Shown in pieces: positions 8,868 through 18,220 of a DNA stretch of 64,000 nucleotides. Source of the stretch: Marinobacter panjinensis (GTDB lineage Bacteria > Pseudomonadota > Gammaproteobacteria > Pseudomonadales > Oleiphilaceae); assembly GCF_005298175.1 (NCBI RefSeq), contig NZ_SZYH01000002.1, forward strand, positions 124,001 to 188,000. Direction: 5' to 3'. Under the pieces are notes generated by a model, which was given only the letters and a program-made list of their open reading frames with translations, ran no database searches and was not told where the DNA came from. Within the stretch, counting starts at the first letter, position 1, and every line of letters starts with the position of its first letter. The position numbers were made by a program, and so were the translations under genes.

Positions 8868-10610
8868 ATGACCCTTATCAACCAGCAAACAAAAATCATC
8901 CAGAGGTGCGGGCTGTCCGGGAGTGACGTACGGCACTCGGTTCAGTCTGTTCTGATTTTGCTGGTATTGCTGGCACTGGCGGCCTGCGGTGGAGAGGGCA
9001 AGGGAAAAGCCGGTGTTGCAGCCCTGGCTGCTACTGATATCAGTGCCCCGGAAGCGCGCCTTCGGGAGCACCCGGAAACCGGCGAGAGATTGGCCCGCAA
9101 GCAGGTGCTTGTGCGGGGCAATGCAAGTGAGCCAGCGTCGCTGGATCCTCAACTGGTGCAGGATACCGTGGGGGGCGCCATTGTAGTCGATCTGTTCGAA
9201 GGGCTGACCCGCAGCGGTCCCGATGGTGACACCGAACCCGCGCTGGCTAAGTCCTGGGCTTCGTCGGATAACAACCTGACGTGGACCTTTCACCTGCGGG
9301 AAGATGGCCGCTGGAGTGATGGCACAGGCGTAACCGCCCACGACTTTGTATACAGTTGGCGCCGGGCCGTGGATCCCGAGCTGGGGTCCAACTACGCTTA
9401 TTACATCGAATCCGCCGGGGTGGCCAATGCCGGTGAGATCATCGCCGGGGAGAAATCACCGGAAACACTGGGTGTGCGTGCCCTTGACGATTTCACCTTC
9501 GAGGTGTCCCTGGCCGAACCCATCACTTACCTGCCGGACATGACCGTGCACTACACCATGTTTCCCGCCCCCCGACAGGCTATCGAAGCCCACGGCGCGG
9601 ACTGGACCAAGCCGGGAAATATGGTCTCCAACGGTGCCTACCTGCTGCACACCTGGCATCTGGGCGAGAAGCTCGTGGCCGCCCGCAACCCCTATTACCG
9701 CAGGGATGATCAAACCATTATCGACCGCGTGGTGTACGTGCCCATTGAGTCGGCTTCGGCAGAACTCCAGCGTTATGCCAGTGGTGAGCTTCACATGACA
9801 TCCACGGTGCCGGTATCCCAGATGGCTCGGCTGAAGAAGGAGCGGCCCGATGAGCTGGTGATGGCTCCCAGCATTGCCACCTATATGTATACGTTTAACG
9901 TCAACCGGTCGCCGTTTGATGACGTGCGCGTTCGCCGGGCCCTGACCTACGCCATCGACCGAAACATTATCGTCAGCTACATCACCCGTGGCGAACAGAT
10001 GCCTGCTTTCAGCCTGACGCCGCCGTACGTCAGTGGCTTCGATTTCCGGCAACCGGACTACGCCACCTGGAGCCAGCCAGAGCGTGACGAGGCAGCACGA
10101 CAGGAGCTTGCGAAAGCGGGCTATACCGAGGACCACCCGCTGGAATTTGAATTGCTTTACAACACCGATGAAAGCCACAAGGCGCTAGCCATTGTAATCA
10201 GCCAGATGTGGAAGGAAAAACTGGGGGCAAACGTCACCATCAGCAACCTGGAATGGAAGACGTTCCTCTCGGAAAAACAGGCCGGCAACTTCGGTATGGC
10301 CCGCCATGGCTGGAAAGGGGACTACAATGAAGCCTCCACCTTCCTGACGCTGTTAACCAGTGACAGCGGCAATAATGATGGCGGCTGGAGTAATCCCGAA
10401 TACGATCAGCTGCTGCTGGACGCCCGTTCCAGCGAGGATCCGAACCCCTATTACGTGCGGGCGGAAGAAATCCTGTGGCAGGAATTCCCGGTGGCGCCGG
10501 TGTATTTCAACACCACGGTGGCCCTGGTAAGCCCGATGCTGAAAGGCTACCCGGAGAATAACCCCCGAAATATCATATACAGCAAGGATATGTACATCAC
10601 TGCGGACTGA
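8868..10610 (+). CDS. oppA: Oligopeptide ABC transporter, substrate-binding lipoprotein
   Basis: Periplasmic solute-binding protein of the SBP_bac_5 (OppA/DppA) family, 580 residues. A membrane segment ends in a lipobox (ALAAC, Cys near residue 40), so it is probably a lipoprotein. Family signatures include LDPQLVQDT, AHDFVYSWRRAVDP and VRRALTYAIDRN. The lipobox is unusually far from the annotated start (about 39 residues) and no clear ribosome-binding site precedes the ATG at 8868, so the true start may be further downstream. It heads a complete five-gene import operon. Peptide specificity is inferred; related proteins also bind other solutes. Confidence 0.9.
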   Translation: MTLINQQTKIIQRCGLSGSDVRHSVQSVLILLVLLALAACGGEGKGKAGVAALAATDISAPEARLREHPETGERLARKQVLVRGNASEPASLDPQLVQDTVGGAIVVDLFEGLTRSGPDGDTEPALAKSWASSDNNLTWTFHLREDGRWSDGTGVTAHDFVYSWRRAVDPELGSNYAYYIESAGVANAGEIIAGEKSPETLGVRALDDFTFEVSLAEPITYLPDMTVHYTMFPAPRQAIEAHGADWTKPGNMVSNGAYLLHTWHLGEKLVAARNPYYRRDDQTIIDRVVYVPIESASAELQRYASGELHMTSTVPVSQMARLKKERPDELVMAPSIATYMYTFNVNRSPFDDVRVRRALTYAIDRNIIVSYITRGEQMPAFSLTPPYVSGFDFRQPDYATWSQPERDEAARQELAKAGYTEDHPLEFELLYNTDESHKALAIVISQMWKEKLGANVTISNLEWKTFLSEKQAGNFGMARHGWKGDYNEASTFLTLLTSDSGNNDGGWSNPEYDQLLLDARSSEDPNPYYVRAEEILWQEFPVAPVYFNTTVALVSPMLKGYPENNPRNIIYSKDMYITAD

Positions 10611-10618
10611 GGGAAGCC

Positions 10619-11539
10619 ATGTTCAGTTTCATAATCCGGCGTTTGCTGGTTGCGGTCCCCACCGTTCTGGCGTTGATTACCGTCTCGTTCGTGCTGATGC
10701 ACGCAGCGCCGGGTGGCCCGTTTACCAATGAGCGTAATGTGCCGGAAGCGGTGATGGAAAACATCGAGGCCAAGTACAACCTGGATAAGCCCCTGTGGCA
10801 GCAGTATTTCATCTACGTGGGTAACGTCGCCCAGGGTGATCTGGGGCCCTCGTTCCGCTACAAGGACTTCACCGTCAATGAGCTGATCGAGTCCAGTTTT
10901 CCCCGGTCCGCCTACATCGGTGCCTGGTCTTTCCTGTTCGTGGTGGTGTTCGGAGTCGGGCTGGGTGTCCTCGCCGCCCTGAAACAGAACCGCTGGCCGG
11001 ACTACACCGTTATGACCGCTGCCATGACTGGCGTGGTCTTTCCCAACTTCGTGATGGCGCCGCTACTGGTTCTGCTGTTTGCCGTCACCCTGCGCTGGCT
11101 GCCCGCCGGCGGCTGGGAAGGCGGGCAGGTGGAGTACATTGTGATGCCCATCATCGCCATGGCGACGTCCTATATTGCCCAGGTGGCGAGGATCACCCGC
11201 AGCAGCATGATCGAGACCCTGCGCAGTCCGTTTATCCGCACTGCCCGGGCCAAGGGGATACCCCGGCACAAGATTGTACTGCGCCATGCCCTCAAACCGG
11301 CGCTGATCCCGGTGGTGTCCTATCTGGGGCCAGCGTTTGTCGGCATCATTACCGGCTCGGTGATTATTGACCAGGTGTTCTCTACTGGTGGTATCGGCCA
11401 GCACTTCGTCAACGGCGCCATCAATCGCGATTATTCGCTGATACTCGGAATCACCATTCTGGTGGGCATACTCACCATCGTGTTTAACGCTGTGGTGGAT
11501 ATTCTTTACACCTGGCTGGACCCGAGGGTGCGTTACTGA
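10619..11539 (+). CDS. oppB: Oligopeptide ABC transporter, permease 1
   Basis: Inner-membrane permease of the OppB/DppB type, 306 residues, about six membrane helices. The cytoplasmic EAA-type coupling loop that docks on the ATPases is visible (RTARAKGIPRHKIVLRHALK). It begins 8 bp after oppA and its stop overlaps the oppC start by one base (TGATG). Confidence 0.93.
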   Translation: MFSFIIRRLLVAVPTVLALITVSFVLMHAAPGGPFTNERNVPEAVMENIEAKYNLDKPLWQQYFIYVGNVAQGDLGPSFRYKDFTVNELIESSFPRSAYIGAWSFLFVVVFGVGLGVLAALKQNRWPDYTVMTAAMTGVVFPNFVMAPLLVLLFAVTLRWLPAGGWEGGQVEYIVMPIIAMATSYIAQVARITRSSMIETLRSPFIRTARAKGIPRHKIVLRHALKPALIPVVSYLGPAFVGIITGSVIIDQVFSTGGIGQHFVNGAINRDYSLILGITILVGILTIVFNAVVDILYTWLDPRVRY

Positions 11540-12471
11540 TGTTTTTCTCTGACAAGCACGCCGGAATGGGTGAGCTGGCGGACACCCTGGCAGACGACGC
11601 CTATACCGAAGGCCGCAGCCTGTGGCGCGACGCCCGTCGGCGGTTCATGAACCACCGGGCAGCGCTGGCAAGCCTGGTGGTACTGGCACTGCTGCTGTTG
11701 TTTGCGGCTTTTGGCCAGCACCTGTCACCCTGGGACAACGAGTCCATCGACTGGGCCAGCCTGCCGAACCTGGATGAAGACGGCGTGCCGAGCCTGGCCA
11801 GCCAGCACTACTTCGGTCTGGACCCCATTGGCCGCGATCTGTACCAGCGCACGGTGCAGGGCAGCCGGATATCCCTGTTGGTGGGTGTGCTCGGGGCACT
11901 GACGGCGGTAATTATCGGCACGCTGTATGGCGCCATCTCCGGCTACGTGGGCGGGCGTACCGACGCCATCATGATGCGTACCCTGGAAGTGCTCAGTGCC
12001 TTCCCGTTCATGTTCTTGGTGATTGTGCTGATGGCGGTCTTCGGGCGCAATGTGCTGCTGATCTTTATCGCCATTGGCGCGGTGAGCTGGCTGAACATGG
12101 CCCGTATCGTCCGCGGCCAGACCCTCAGTCTCAAGCGTAAGGAGTACATCGAGGCCGCCATGGCCGTGGGTGTGCATCCCTTCCTGATCGTTATCCGCCA
12201 CATCGTGCCCAATGTGCTGGGGGTTGTGATTGTCTACGCCACTCTGCTGGTGCCGGAAATGATCCTGTTCGAGTCCTTTATCTCGTTCCTCGGGCTGGGG
12301 GTGTCGGAACCCCACACCTCCTGGGGCGCGCTGATTTCCGAGGGGGCGGATGCCATGTGGACTGCCCCATGGACGCTGATCTTTCCAATGCTGATGCTGG
12401 TGCTCACCCTGTTCTGTTTCAATTTCCTCGGCGATGGGCTGCGGGATGCCCTCGACCCCAAAGACCGCTGA
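11539..12471 (+). CDS. oppC: Oligopeptide ABC transporter, permease 2
   Basis: Second inner-membrane permease subunit, OppC/DppC type, 310 residues. It has the long cytoplasmic N-terminus common to this subunit (SLWRDARRRFMNHRAALASL), a first helix, then a periplasmic segment with the conserved HYFGLDPIGRDLYQR. The EAA-like loop is EAAMAVGVHPFLIVIRHIVP. Start and stop codons overlap oppB by one base, indicating translational coupling. Confidence 0.93.
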   Translation: MFFSDKHAGMGELADTLADDAYTEGRSLWRDARRRFMNHRAALASLVVLALLLLFAAFGQHLSPWDNESIDWASLPNLDEDGVPSLASQHYFGLDPIGRDLYQRTVQGSRISLLVGVLGALTAVIIGTLYGAISGYVGGRTDAIMMRTLEVLSAFPFMFLVIVLMAVFGRNVLLIFIAIGAVSWLNMARIVRGQTLSLKRKEYIEAAMAVGVHPFLIVIRHIVPNVLGVVIVYATLLVPEMILFESFISFLGLGVSEPHTSWGALISEGADAMWTAPWTLIFPMLMLVLTLFCFNFLGDGLRDALDPKDR

Positions 12472-12490
12472 GCCGGCAGGAACCTGTTCT

Positions 12491-13459
12491 ATGGCAATGC
12501 TGGAAGTAAACAACCTGAAAGTGGATTTCGACACGCCGGATGGCACCCTGCAGGCGGTGAGGGGGCTGAGCTACCAACTGGAGGCCGGGCAGACTCTGGG
12601 GATCGTGGGGGAGTCCGGCGCCGGCAAGAGTCAGGGCGTGTTTGCCCTGATGGGTCTGCTGCCAGACAACGCCCGGGTGAGTGGCGAGGTGCTGTTTGAA
12701 GGCGAACAACTGCTCGGCCTGTCGGAAAAACGTATGAACCGGATCCGCGCGGCCCGCATTGGCATGATCTTCCAGGACCCGATGACCTCCCTGAACCCCT
12801 TCATGAAGGTCAGCGACCAGCTCAGCGAGGTGCTGGTGCAGCACAAGGGCATCAGCCGCAAACAGGCGCTCCAGGAGTCTCTGCAGATGCTGGATGCGGT
12901 GCGTATCCCGGAGGCCCGCAACCGCATCCACCGGTATCCCCATGAATTTTCCGGTGGTATGCGCCAGCGGGTGATGATTGCGATGTCCCTGCTGTGCCGT
13001 CCACAGCTGTTGATTGCGGACGAACCCACCACCGCCCTGGATGTAACGGTGCAGGCCCAGGTGATGGGCCTGCTGCGGGAGCTGCAGCAGGAATTCAACA
13101 CCGCCATCATCCTCATCACCCACGACCTGGGCGTGGTGGCGGGAAGCTGCGACCAGACCCTGGTGATGTACGGCGGCCAGTTGATGGAATACGCCGCCAC
13201 CCGGGACCTGTTCCGCGACCCTACCCATCCCTATACCATAGGGCTGATGGGGGCGATTCCGCGTATCGACGAGCAGATTGACGAACTGGTCACCATTCCC
13301 GGCAATCCGCCCAATCTGATGAATCTGCCGCCCGGCTGTCCGTTCTTCAGTCGCTGCCCGGTGGCCGAGCCCCGTTGCTATCACGAACTGGACCGGCCGG
13401 AGCATTTTGAGCCGGACCGGATAAGGGTCTGTAACCTGCCACGGGAGGCCGTTCGATGA
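12491..13459 (+). CDS. oppD: Oligopeptide ABC transporter, ATP-binding protein D
   Basis: ABC ATPase of the OppD/DppD type, 322 residues. Walker A GESGAGKS, signature FSGGMRQRV and Walker B LLIADEPTTALD are all present. The C-terminal oligopeptide-transporter extension carries the Cys-rich CPFFSRCPVAEPRC. The ATG at 12491, with AGGA upstream, is preferred over an in-frame ATG at 12434 inside oppC. It overlaps oppF by four bases (ATGA). Confidence 0.93.
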   Translation: MAMLEVNNLKVDFDTPDGTLQAVRGLSYQLEAGQTLGIVGESGAGKSQGVFALMGLLPDNARVSGEVLFEGEQLLGLSEKRMNRIRAARIGMIFQDPMTSLNPFMKVSDQLSEVLVQHKGISRKQALQESLQMLDAVRIPEARNRIHRYPHEFSGGMRQRVMIAMSLLCRPQLLIADEPTTALDVTVQAQVMGLLRELQQEFNTAIILITHDLGVVAGSCDQTLVMYGGQLMEYAATRDLFRDPTHPYTIGLMGAIPRIDEQIDELVTIPGNPPNLMNLPPGCPFFSRCPVAEPRCYHELDRPEHFEPDRIRVCNLPREAVR

Positions 13460-14448
13460 GCAAACAGCAGCCCCTGCTGGCGGTTGAAAACCTGCAGGTA
13501 ACCTTTGCCATCATGCCCCGCAACGCCTGGCCCTGGACCCGCCCGCAGCAACTGCGGGCGGTGAACAACGTCAGCTTTACCCTGAATGAAGGGGAGACAC
13601 TGGGTATTGTGGGCGAATCCGGCTGCGGCAAGTCCACCCTGGCAAGGGCCATCATGGGCATGGTCCCCAGCCAGGCAGGGAAGGTGGTCTGGCTGGGCGA
13701 AGACCTGCGCGGCCTGAGTCTGAAACAACTCCGCAAACGCCGCCAGCGCCTGCAGATGGTGTTCCAGGACCCCCTCGCCTCCCTGTCGCCCCGCATGACC
13801 GTTGGCGACATCATTGCCGAACCCCTGCGTACCCACTACCCGGACATCAAGGGCACCGAGGTGCGGGAGAAAGTGGATGCCATCATGGACCGTGTCGGCC
13901 TGCACTCCCATCAGAAGAACCGCTACCCCCACGAATTCTCCGGCGGCCAGTGCCAGCGGGTGGGCATTGCCCGGGCACTGATCCTGGAGCCGAAACTGAT
14001 CATCTGCGACGAGCCCGTCTCTGCGCTGGATGTGTCGGTACAGGCCCAGGTCATCAACCTGCTCAAGAGCCTGCAGCGGGAGATGGGTCTGTCACTGATC
14101 TTCATCGCCCACGACCTGAGCGTGGTGAAACACATCAGCGACCGGGTGATGGTGCTGTATCTGGGCAACGTAGCTGAAAACGCCACGCGGGCTGAACTGT
14201 TCGCCAACCCCCAACATCCCTACACGCAGGCCCTGATGGCCGCCGTGCCGATTCCCGACCCGGAGAGGGAGCGGGCGAAACCCCCAGCGGAACTGGAAAG
14301 CGATCTGCCATCTCCCATGGACCCGCCCAGTGGCTGCGTTTTTCGCACACGCTGCCCGCTGGCAACGGAGTATTGCAGCAGGAAAGTGCCGGTACTGGAA
14401 GACAAGACCGGGGCAGGGCATTGGGTGGCCTGCCATTATGTGAAGTGA
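13456..14448 (+). CDS. oppF: Oligopeptide ABC transporter, ATP-binding protein F
   Basis: Second ABC ATPase of the importer, 330 residues, pairing with OppD. Walker A GESGCGKST, signature FSGGQCQRV and Walker B LIICDEPVSALD are intact, and the C-terminal Cys motif is CVFRTRCPLATEYC. It is the last gene of oppABCDF and ends 24 bp from the convergent PA14-domain gene. Confidence 0.93.
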   Translation: MSKQQPLLAVENLQVTFAIMPRNAWPWTRPQQLRAVNNVSFTLNEGETLGIVGESGCGKSTLARAIMGMVPSQAGKVVWLGEDLRGLSLKQLRKRRQRLQMVFQDPLASLSPRMTVGDIIAEPLRTHYPDIKGTEVREKVDAIMDRVGLHSHQKNRYPHEFSGGQCQRVGIARALILEPKLIICDEPVSALDVSVQAQVINLLKSLQREMGLSLIFIAHDLSVVKHISDRVMVLYLGNVAENATRAELFANPQHPYTQALMAAVPIPDPERERAKPPAELESDLPSPMDPPSGCVFRTRCPLATEYCSRKVPVLEDKTGAGHWVACHYVK

Positions 14449-14472
14449 GATCCTGGCTGGAAGCCCCCCGAA

Positions 14473-15279
14473 CTATTCCAGTGATTTGGACACCATGCCC
14501 GACCGGGGGCTTTCCAGGCCACTTTGGTCCACCACGATGATTGAAAAGTACCAGTTCCCTTTGGGAAGATCCTGAAAGGTGTAGGAACTCTGGTCGCTAT
14601 CCAATTTATGGACGTTGACCAGTTCTTTTGCGCTGTTGCCATACAGGATTCTGTAATGATCAATTTCACTGAGGGCTATCGATGTACCGTCCATTCGGGT
14701 AAGCGGAGCGATCCACGACAGACTTATGGAATTGTTTGAAGCCCCGGTTTCCTTTGTGGCAGCTGTTTTGGAATCGGGAGTGATCACGGTTTTCGAGATC
14801 GGAATGTCAGCGCCAGTGGCAAGATCGGTAATGGTCAGGTATGCAAAAGCACTGCCTTCATTTTCGTAATATTCCATGATCAGCGGCAAGCGTTGGCCGG
14901 CACTCAGTGAAACCTCGTGGCTATGACGCTGTTTGCCCTGGCGCTTCCATTGGTCGATAACGGCCTTGTTACCGAGATAAAGCTTAACACCGTCGTCGGT
15001 GGTGGTGGTGAACCGATTTTTCCGCGTACCGCTTCGATGGGGGGCTGTGAACAGCCCGCTCCAGCGCACGCTGAAGCTATCCGCCGGGACCCCCTTCATG
15101 GGATTGCTGTAGCTCCAGTGGAAATTGATATCCGAGTCTACGCGGGAGTGGATCAGGGAATTGAAGTTATTGCCTTTGTAGTACTCGCCGAAAAACCCGG
15201 GAGTGGAAGCGTGGGCGATGGTCGCGCTACTGCCGAGTAGAAGGCAGCCTGTAATGCAGACCAGTTTGCTGAGAGTCAT
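14473..15279 (-). CDS. Secreted PA14-domain plus fibronectin-III-like protein
   Basis: Exported protein of 268 residues with a signal peptide ending near AHA/STPG. Residues about 27-155 form a PA14-like beta-barrel (GFFGEYYKG, FSVRWSGLFTAP, RFTTTTDDGVKLYLG, VIDQW), a domain that often binds carbohydrate. Residues about 185-260 look like a fibronectin type III domain (ISLSWIAP, IDHYRILYG, YTFQDLPKGNWYF). There is no catalytic domain, membrane anchor or sorting signal, so a secreted carbohydrate-binding or adhesion role is the simplest guess. The start follows GAGG at good spacing. It stands alone and converges on oppF. Confidence 0.75.
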   Translation of the reverse strand: MTLSKLVCITGCLLLGSSATIAHASTPGFFGEYYKGNNFNSLIHSRVDSDINFHWSYSNPMKGVPADSFSVRWSGLFTAPHRSGTRKNRFTTTTDDGVKLYLGNKAVIDQWKRQGKQRHSHEVSLSAGQRLPLIMEYYENEGSAFAYLTITDLATGADIPISKTVITPDSKTAATKETGASNNSISLSWIAPLTRMDGTSIALSEIDHYRILYGNSAKELVNVHKLDSDQSSYTFQDLPKGNWYFSIIVVDQSGLESPRSGMVSKSLE

Positions 15280-15448
15280 CTGAGCCTCTTTTAATTGTTT
15301 AAGCAGGGAGCGCTCTTCCAGAACGAACCTATATGCGAATGGAAAGTATGGAGTATGCCGGCCTGGCTTTAAAAATCGGGAGTAGGGTAGACCCGTTACT
15401 GCGGAGTGTTTAATTAAGAATTATTCAGTTTGTAACCGGGCATGTATT

Positions 15449-15484
15449 AAAAAAGGGCCCACGCTTGCGCGAGGACCCTTTTGT
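15449..15484 (-). terminator. Rho-independent terminator after tRNA-Met
   Basis: On the minus strand AAGGGTCC pairs with GGGCCCTT (one G-T pair) around a 12-nt loop and is followed by a run of T. It starts 5 nt after the tRNA-Met CCA end, so it should end the tRNA transcript. Confidence 0.8.
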
Positions 15485-15489
15485 AATAC

Positions 15490-15566
15490 TGGTAGCAAGG
15501 GGCGGAGTCGAACCGCCGACCCCGGCATTATGAGTGCCGTGCTCTAACCAACTGAGCTACCTTGCC
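15490..15566 (-). tRNA. tRNA-Met (CAT), elongator type
   Basis: A 77-nt cloverleaf with encoded CCA. The acceptor arm GGCAAGG pairs with CCTTGCT (a G-U pair at the first position), the D arm contains AGCTCAGTTGGTTAGAGC, the anticodon loop is CTCATAA, and the T arm contains GGTTCGACTCC. An initiator tRNA would begin with an unpaired C, so this is the elongator. It lies downstream of ychF and is followed by a terminator. Confidence 0.96.
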
Positions 15567-15655
15567 ATTTCGTTGCGGGACAAGCCCAAACGAGGCGCGT
15601 ATTTTCAGTATTTGGGCCCCTGCTGTCAAGGCTTGGGGCCCGCTTTTTCAGAAAA

Positions 15656-16747
15656 TTACACGTTGAACCGGAAGTGGATGACGTCGCCGTCCTGGACGAT
15701 GTATTCCTTGCCTTCCAGGCGCCACTTGCCGGCATCCTTGGCGCCGGCTTCGCCGTTGTACTTGACGAAGTCTTCGTAGCTCACCACTTCGGCGCGGATG
15801 AAACCACGTTCGAAGTCGGTGTGGATGACGCCGGCGGCCTGTGGCGCGGTTGCACCGACTTTCACGGTCCAGGCACGGACTTCCTTCACCCCGGCGGTGA
15901 AGTAGGTCTGCAGGTTCAGCAGGCCGTAGCCGCCGCGGATAACGCGATCCAGCCCCGGCTCTTCCATACCCATCTCTTCCAGGAACATCGACTTCTCATC
16001 GTCTTCGAGTTCGGAGATCTCGGCTTCTATCTTGTTGCAGATGGGAACCACGACGGCATTTTCAGATTCGGCGATTTTGCGCACCGTATCCAGGTGAGGA
16101 TTGTTCTCAAAGCCGTCTTCGCTGACGTTGGCGATGTACATGGTGGGCTTTACGGTCAGCAGGCACAGCTCGCGGATCAGTGCCATCTGGTCCTTGTCCA
16201 GGTTCATACTGCGCACCGGCTTGCCTTCGTTCAGAACTGGCATCAGCTTTTCGAACATCTCCAGTTGCGCCTTGGCTTCCTTGTCGCCGCTCTTGGCGAC
16301 CCGCTGGACCCGCTTGATGGCTTTCTCGACGGTTTCCAGATCGGCAAGGGCCAGCTCGGTGTTGATCACGTCGATGTCCGAGGCTGGATCAATTTTGTTG
16401 GAGACGTGAATAACGTTGTCGTCTTCAAAGCAGCGCACAACGTGGGCAATAGCGTCGGTCTGGCGGATGTTGGCCAGGAACTGGTTTCCCAGGCCTTCGC
16501 CCTTCGAGGCGCCCTCTACCAGGCCTGCAATGTCCACAAACTCCATGGTCGTTGCGACTACTTTTTCCGGCTTCACGATCTCGGCGAGCTTGTTCAGGCG
16601 CGGATCAGGCATGGCAACCACGCCAGCGTTGGGCTCGATGGTGCAGAAGGGAAAGTTTTCGGCGCCAATGCCGGATTTGGTCAGCGCGTTGAACAGGGTG
16701 GATTTGCCGACGTTCGGCAGGCCTACGATGCCGCAGTTAAATCCCAT
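15656..16747 (-). CDS. ychF: Redox-regulated ATPase/GTPase YchF (OLA1 family)
   Basis: Obg-superfamily P-loop NTPase of 363 residues, normal for YchF/OLA1, which hydrolyses ATP in characterised members and associates with ribosomes. G1 is [10 protein letters not shown]3 is [14 protein letters not shown], and the C-terminal TGS domain runs through [18 protein letters not shown]. It follows pth on the same strand, the usual order in gammaproteobacteria. Confidence 0.95.
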   Translation of the reverse strand: MGFNCGIVGLPNVGKSTLFNALTKSGIGAENFPFCTIEPNAGVVAMPDPRLNKLAEIVKPEKVVATTMEFVDIAGLVEGASKGEGLGNQFLANIRQTDAIAHVVRCFEDDNVIHVSNKIDPASDIDVINTELALADLETVEKAIKRVQRVAKSGDKEAKAQLEMFEKLMPVLNEGKPVRSMNLDKDQMALIRELCLLTVKPTMYIANVSEDGFENNPHLDTVRKIAESENAVVVPICNKIEAEISELEDDEKSMFLEEMGMEEPGLDRVIRGGYGLLNLQTYFTAGVKEVRAWTVKVGATAPQAAGVIHTDFERGFIRAEVVSYEDFVKYNGEAGAKDAGKWRLEGKEYIVQDGDVIHFRFNV

Positions 16748-16783
16748 GGAATGCCTCTGCTGGGTATGAAAAATTTGGCCGGA

Positions 16784-17371
16784 TTATACCGGTTTGAAGC
16801 TGTGCAAGCGATTCATCGCAGCCGGAAGTTTGCCGCTGGCCGCATCCGGCAGCACGCGGATGATCTCGTCGATCACGGCGTTGAGTTCTTCGGTTTCCCG
16901 TTTGCCCAGGCGGCCGAGTACGTAGCCGGTTACCTGGCGGCTGTCGCCGGGGTGGCCGATGCCGATGCGCAGTCGCTGGAAGTCGTTGGTGCCCAGGTGG
17001 GCAATGGTGTCCCGCAAGCCGTTGTGTCCGCCGTGGCCGCCGCCTTTCTTGAGTTTGGCAGTGCCTGGGGGGAGGTCGAGCTCATCGTGGGCAACCAGAA
17101 TCTGTTCGGGCTGAATCTTGAAAAAGTCCGCCAGTGCCTTGATGGAGAGGCCGCTGCGGTTCATATAGGTGGAGGGATTCAACAGGTGCAGGTCGAGACC
17201 CTGCATTTGAATGCGGGCATAGAGCCCGTGGTACTTCTTTTCGGGGCGCAGCGTCTGGCCCGCTTCACGGGCCAGCGCTTCGACGAACAGGGCGCCGGCG
17301 TTATGGCGGGTATTCGCATAGTCGGGGCCGGGGTTACCCAGCCCCACCACCATGAGAATATCCTGTGCCAT
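16784..17371 (-). CDS. pth: Peptidyl-tRNA hydrolase
   Basis: Cleaves peptidyl-tRNA released from stalled ribosomes to recycle tRNA. At 195 residues it is of normal size. The catalytic His region ([17 protein letters not shown]), [11 protein letters not shown], the Asp in HDELDLPPG and the conserved [10 protein letters not shown] are all visible. It lies 39 bp downstream of rplY and upstream of ychF. Confidence 0.96.
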   Translation of the reverse strand: MAQDILMVVGLGNPGPDYANTRHNAGALFVEALAREAGQTLRPEKKYHGLYARIQMQGLDLHLLNPSTYMNRSGLSIKALADFFKIQPEQILVAHDELDLPPGTAKLKKGGGHGGHNGLRDTIAHLGTNDFQRLRIGIGHPGDSRQVTGYVLGRLGKRETEELNAVIDEIIRVLPDAASGKLPAAMNRLHSFKPV

Positions 17372-17410
17372 TTGCCATTGCCCTCGTCACTACCGTAGCG
17401 AAAGGAGCGA

Positions 17411-18064
17411 TTACTCCTTGTCTTCGCCTTCTTCACCTTCTTCGCCTTCTTCGCCTTCACCGGTATCTTCGGTTTTGGCGGCGCGAGGCTTGTGGATTGC
17501 CACAACAGGCAGATCGTGATCTTCGCCCTGCAGCAGTGCAGCGATACGAACGCCTTTGGACAGCTTCAGATCGCTCAGGTGAATAACCTGATCCATTTCC
17601 ACTTCGCTCATATCAACTTCAATGAACTCTGGCAGGTTCTGCGGCAGACAGATCACTTCCACTTCGTTGATCTGGTGGTGAGCAACGCCGCCCTGGAGTT
17701 TGATGGCCGGTGCAGAATCTTCGTTCAGGAAGTGCAGCGGTACGTTAACGTGGATCTCGTGATCCTTGTCAACGCGCAGGAAGTCGGCGTGGGTCAGCAG
17801 CGGCTTGTACGGGTGACGCTGCAGATCCTTCAGGATCACGCTTTCTTTCTTGCCGTCCAGCTCGATGGTCAGAACGTGAGAGAAGAAGGCTTCGTTCTCC
17901 AGAGCTTTTTTCAGCTCGTTGTGCCAGATGGAGATAGAAACGGCTTCTTTTTTGCCGCCATAGACGATGGCGGGAATTTTCCGTTCCTCACGACGCAGGC
18001 GGCGGCTCGCACCTCTCCCCTGATCGCCACGAGGAAATGCTTCAATAAGAAATTCCTGAGACAT
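17411..18064 (-). CDS. rplY: 50S ribosomal protein L25, long (Ctc) form
   Basis: Binds 5S rRNA in the large subunit. This is the two-domain L25/Ctc form of 217 residues: an N-terminal RNA-binding domain (RGASRRLRREERKIPAIVYGG) and a C-terminal beta domain (EVEVICLPQNLPEFIEVDMS). It ends in a low-complexity acidic tail made of GEEGEEGEEGED. The ATG at 18064 has GAGG upstream and is preferred over an in-frame start at 18085. It lies between prs and pth. Confidence 0.94.
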   Translation of the reverse strand: MSQEFLIEAFPRGDQGRGASRRLRREERKIPAIVYGGKKEAVSISIWHNELKKALENEAFFSHVLTIELDGKKESVILKDLQRHPYKPLLTHADFLRVDKDHEIHVNVPLHFLNEDSAPAIKLQGGVAHHQINEVEVICLPQNLPEFIEVDMSEVEMDQVIHLSDLKLSKGVRIAALLQGEDHDLPVVAIHKPRAAKTEDTGEGEEGEEGEEGEDKE

Positions 18065-18131
18065 GGTTATAACCTCACTTTTCACCCGAGCGGCCCGCGA
18101 CCAGGTCCTGAACAGGTGACATTTGCGAAAT

Positions 18132-18186
18132 GCCGGAAGCTTTTCCGGCGGACTAAACAGACCGGGAGCCCACTGGGCTCCCGGTC
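18132..18186 (-). terminator. Two hairpins between prs and rplY
   Basis: A perfect 12-bp stem (18160-18171 with 18175-18186, 3-nt loop) and a 7-bp stem (GCCGGAA with TTCCGGC, 18132-18149) lie downstream of prs on the minus strand. Only three T residues follow the larger stem, so termination may be partial or the stems may protect mRNA ends. Confidence 0.45.
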
Positions 18187-18220
18187 CGGATTCTTTTCAG
18201 TAAATCAGGTTGTTAGCTGA

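Noticed and set aside
15674..17398. 574-codon plus-strand open frame over ychF and pth
   Set aside because: It spans two conserved genes on the opposite strand and a gene boundary, and has no recognisable domain.
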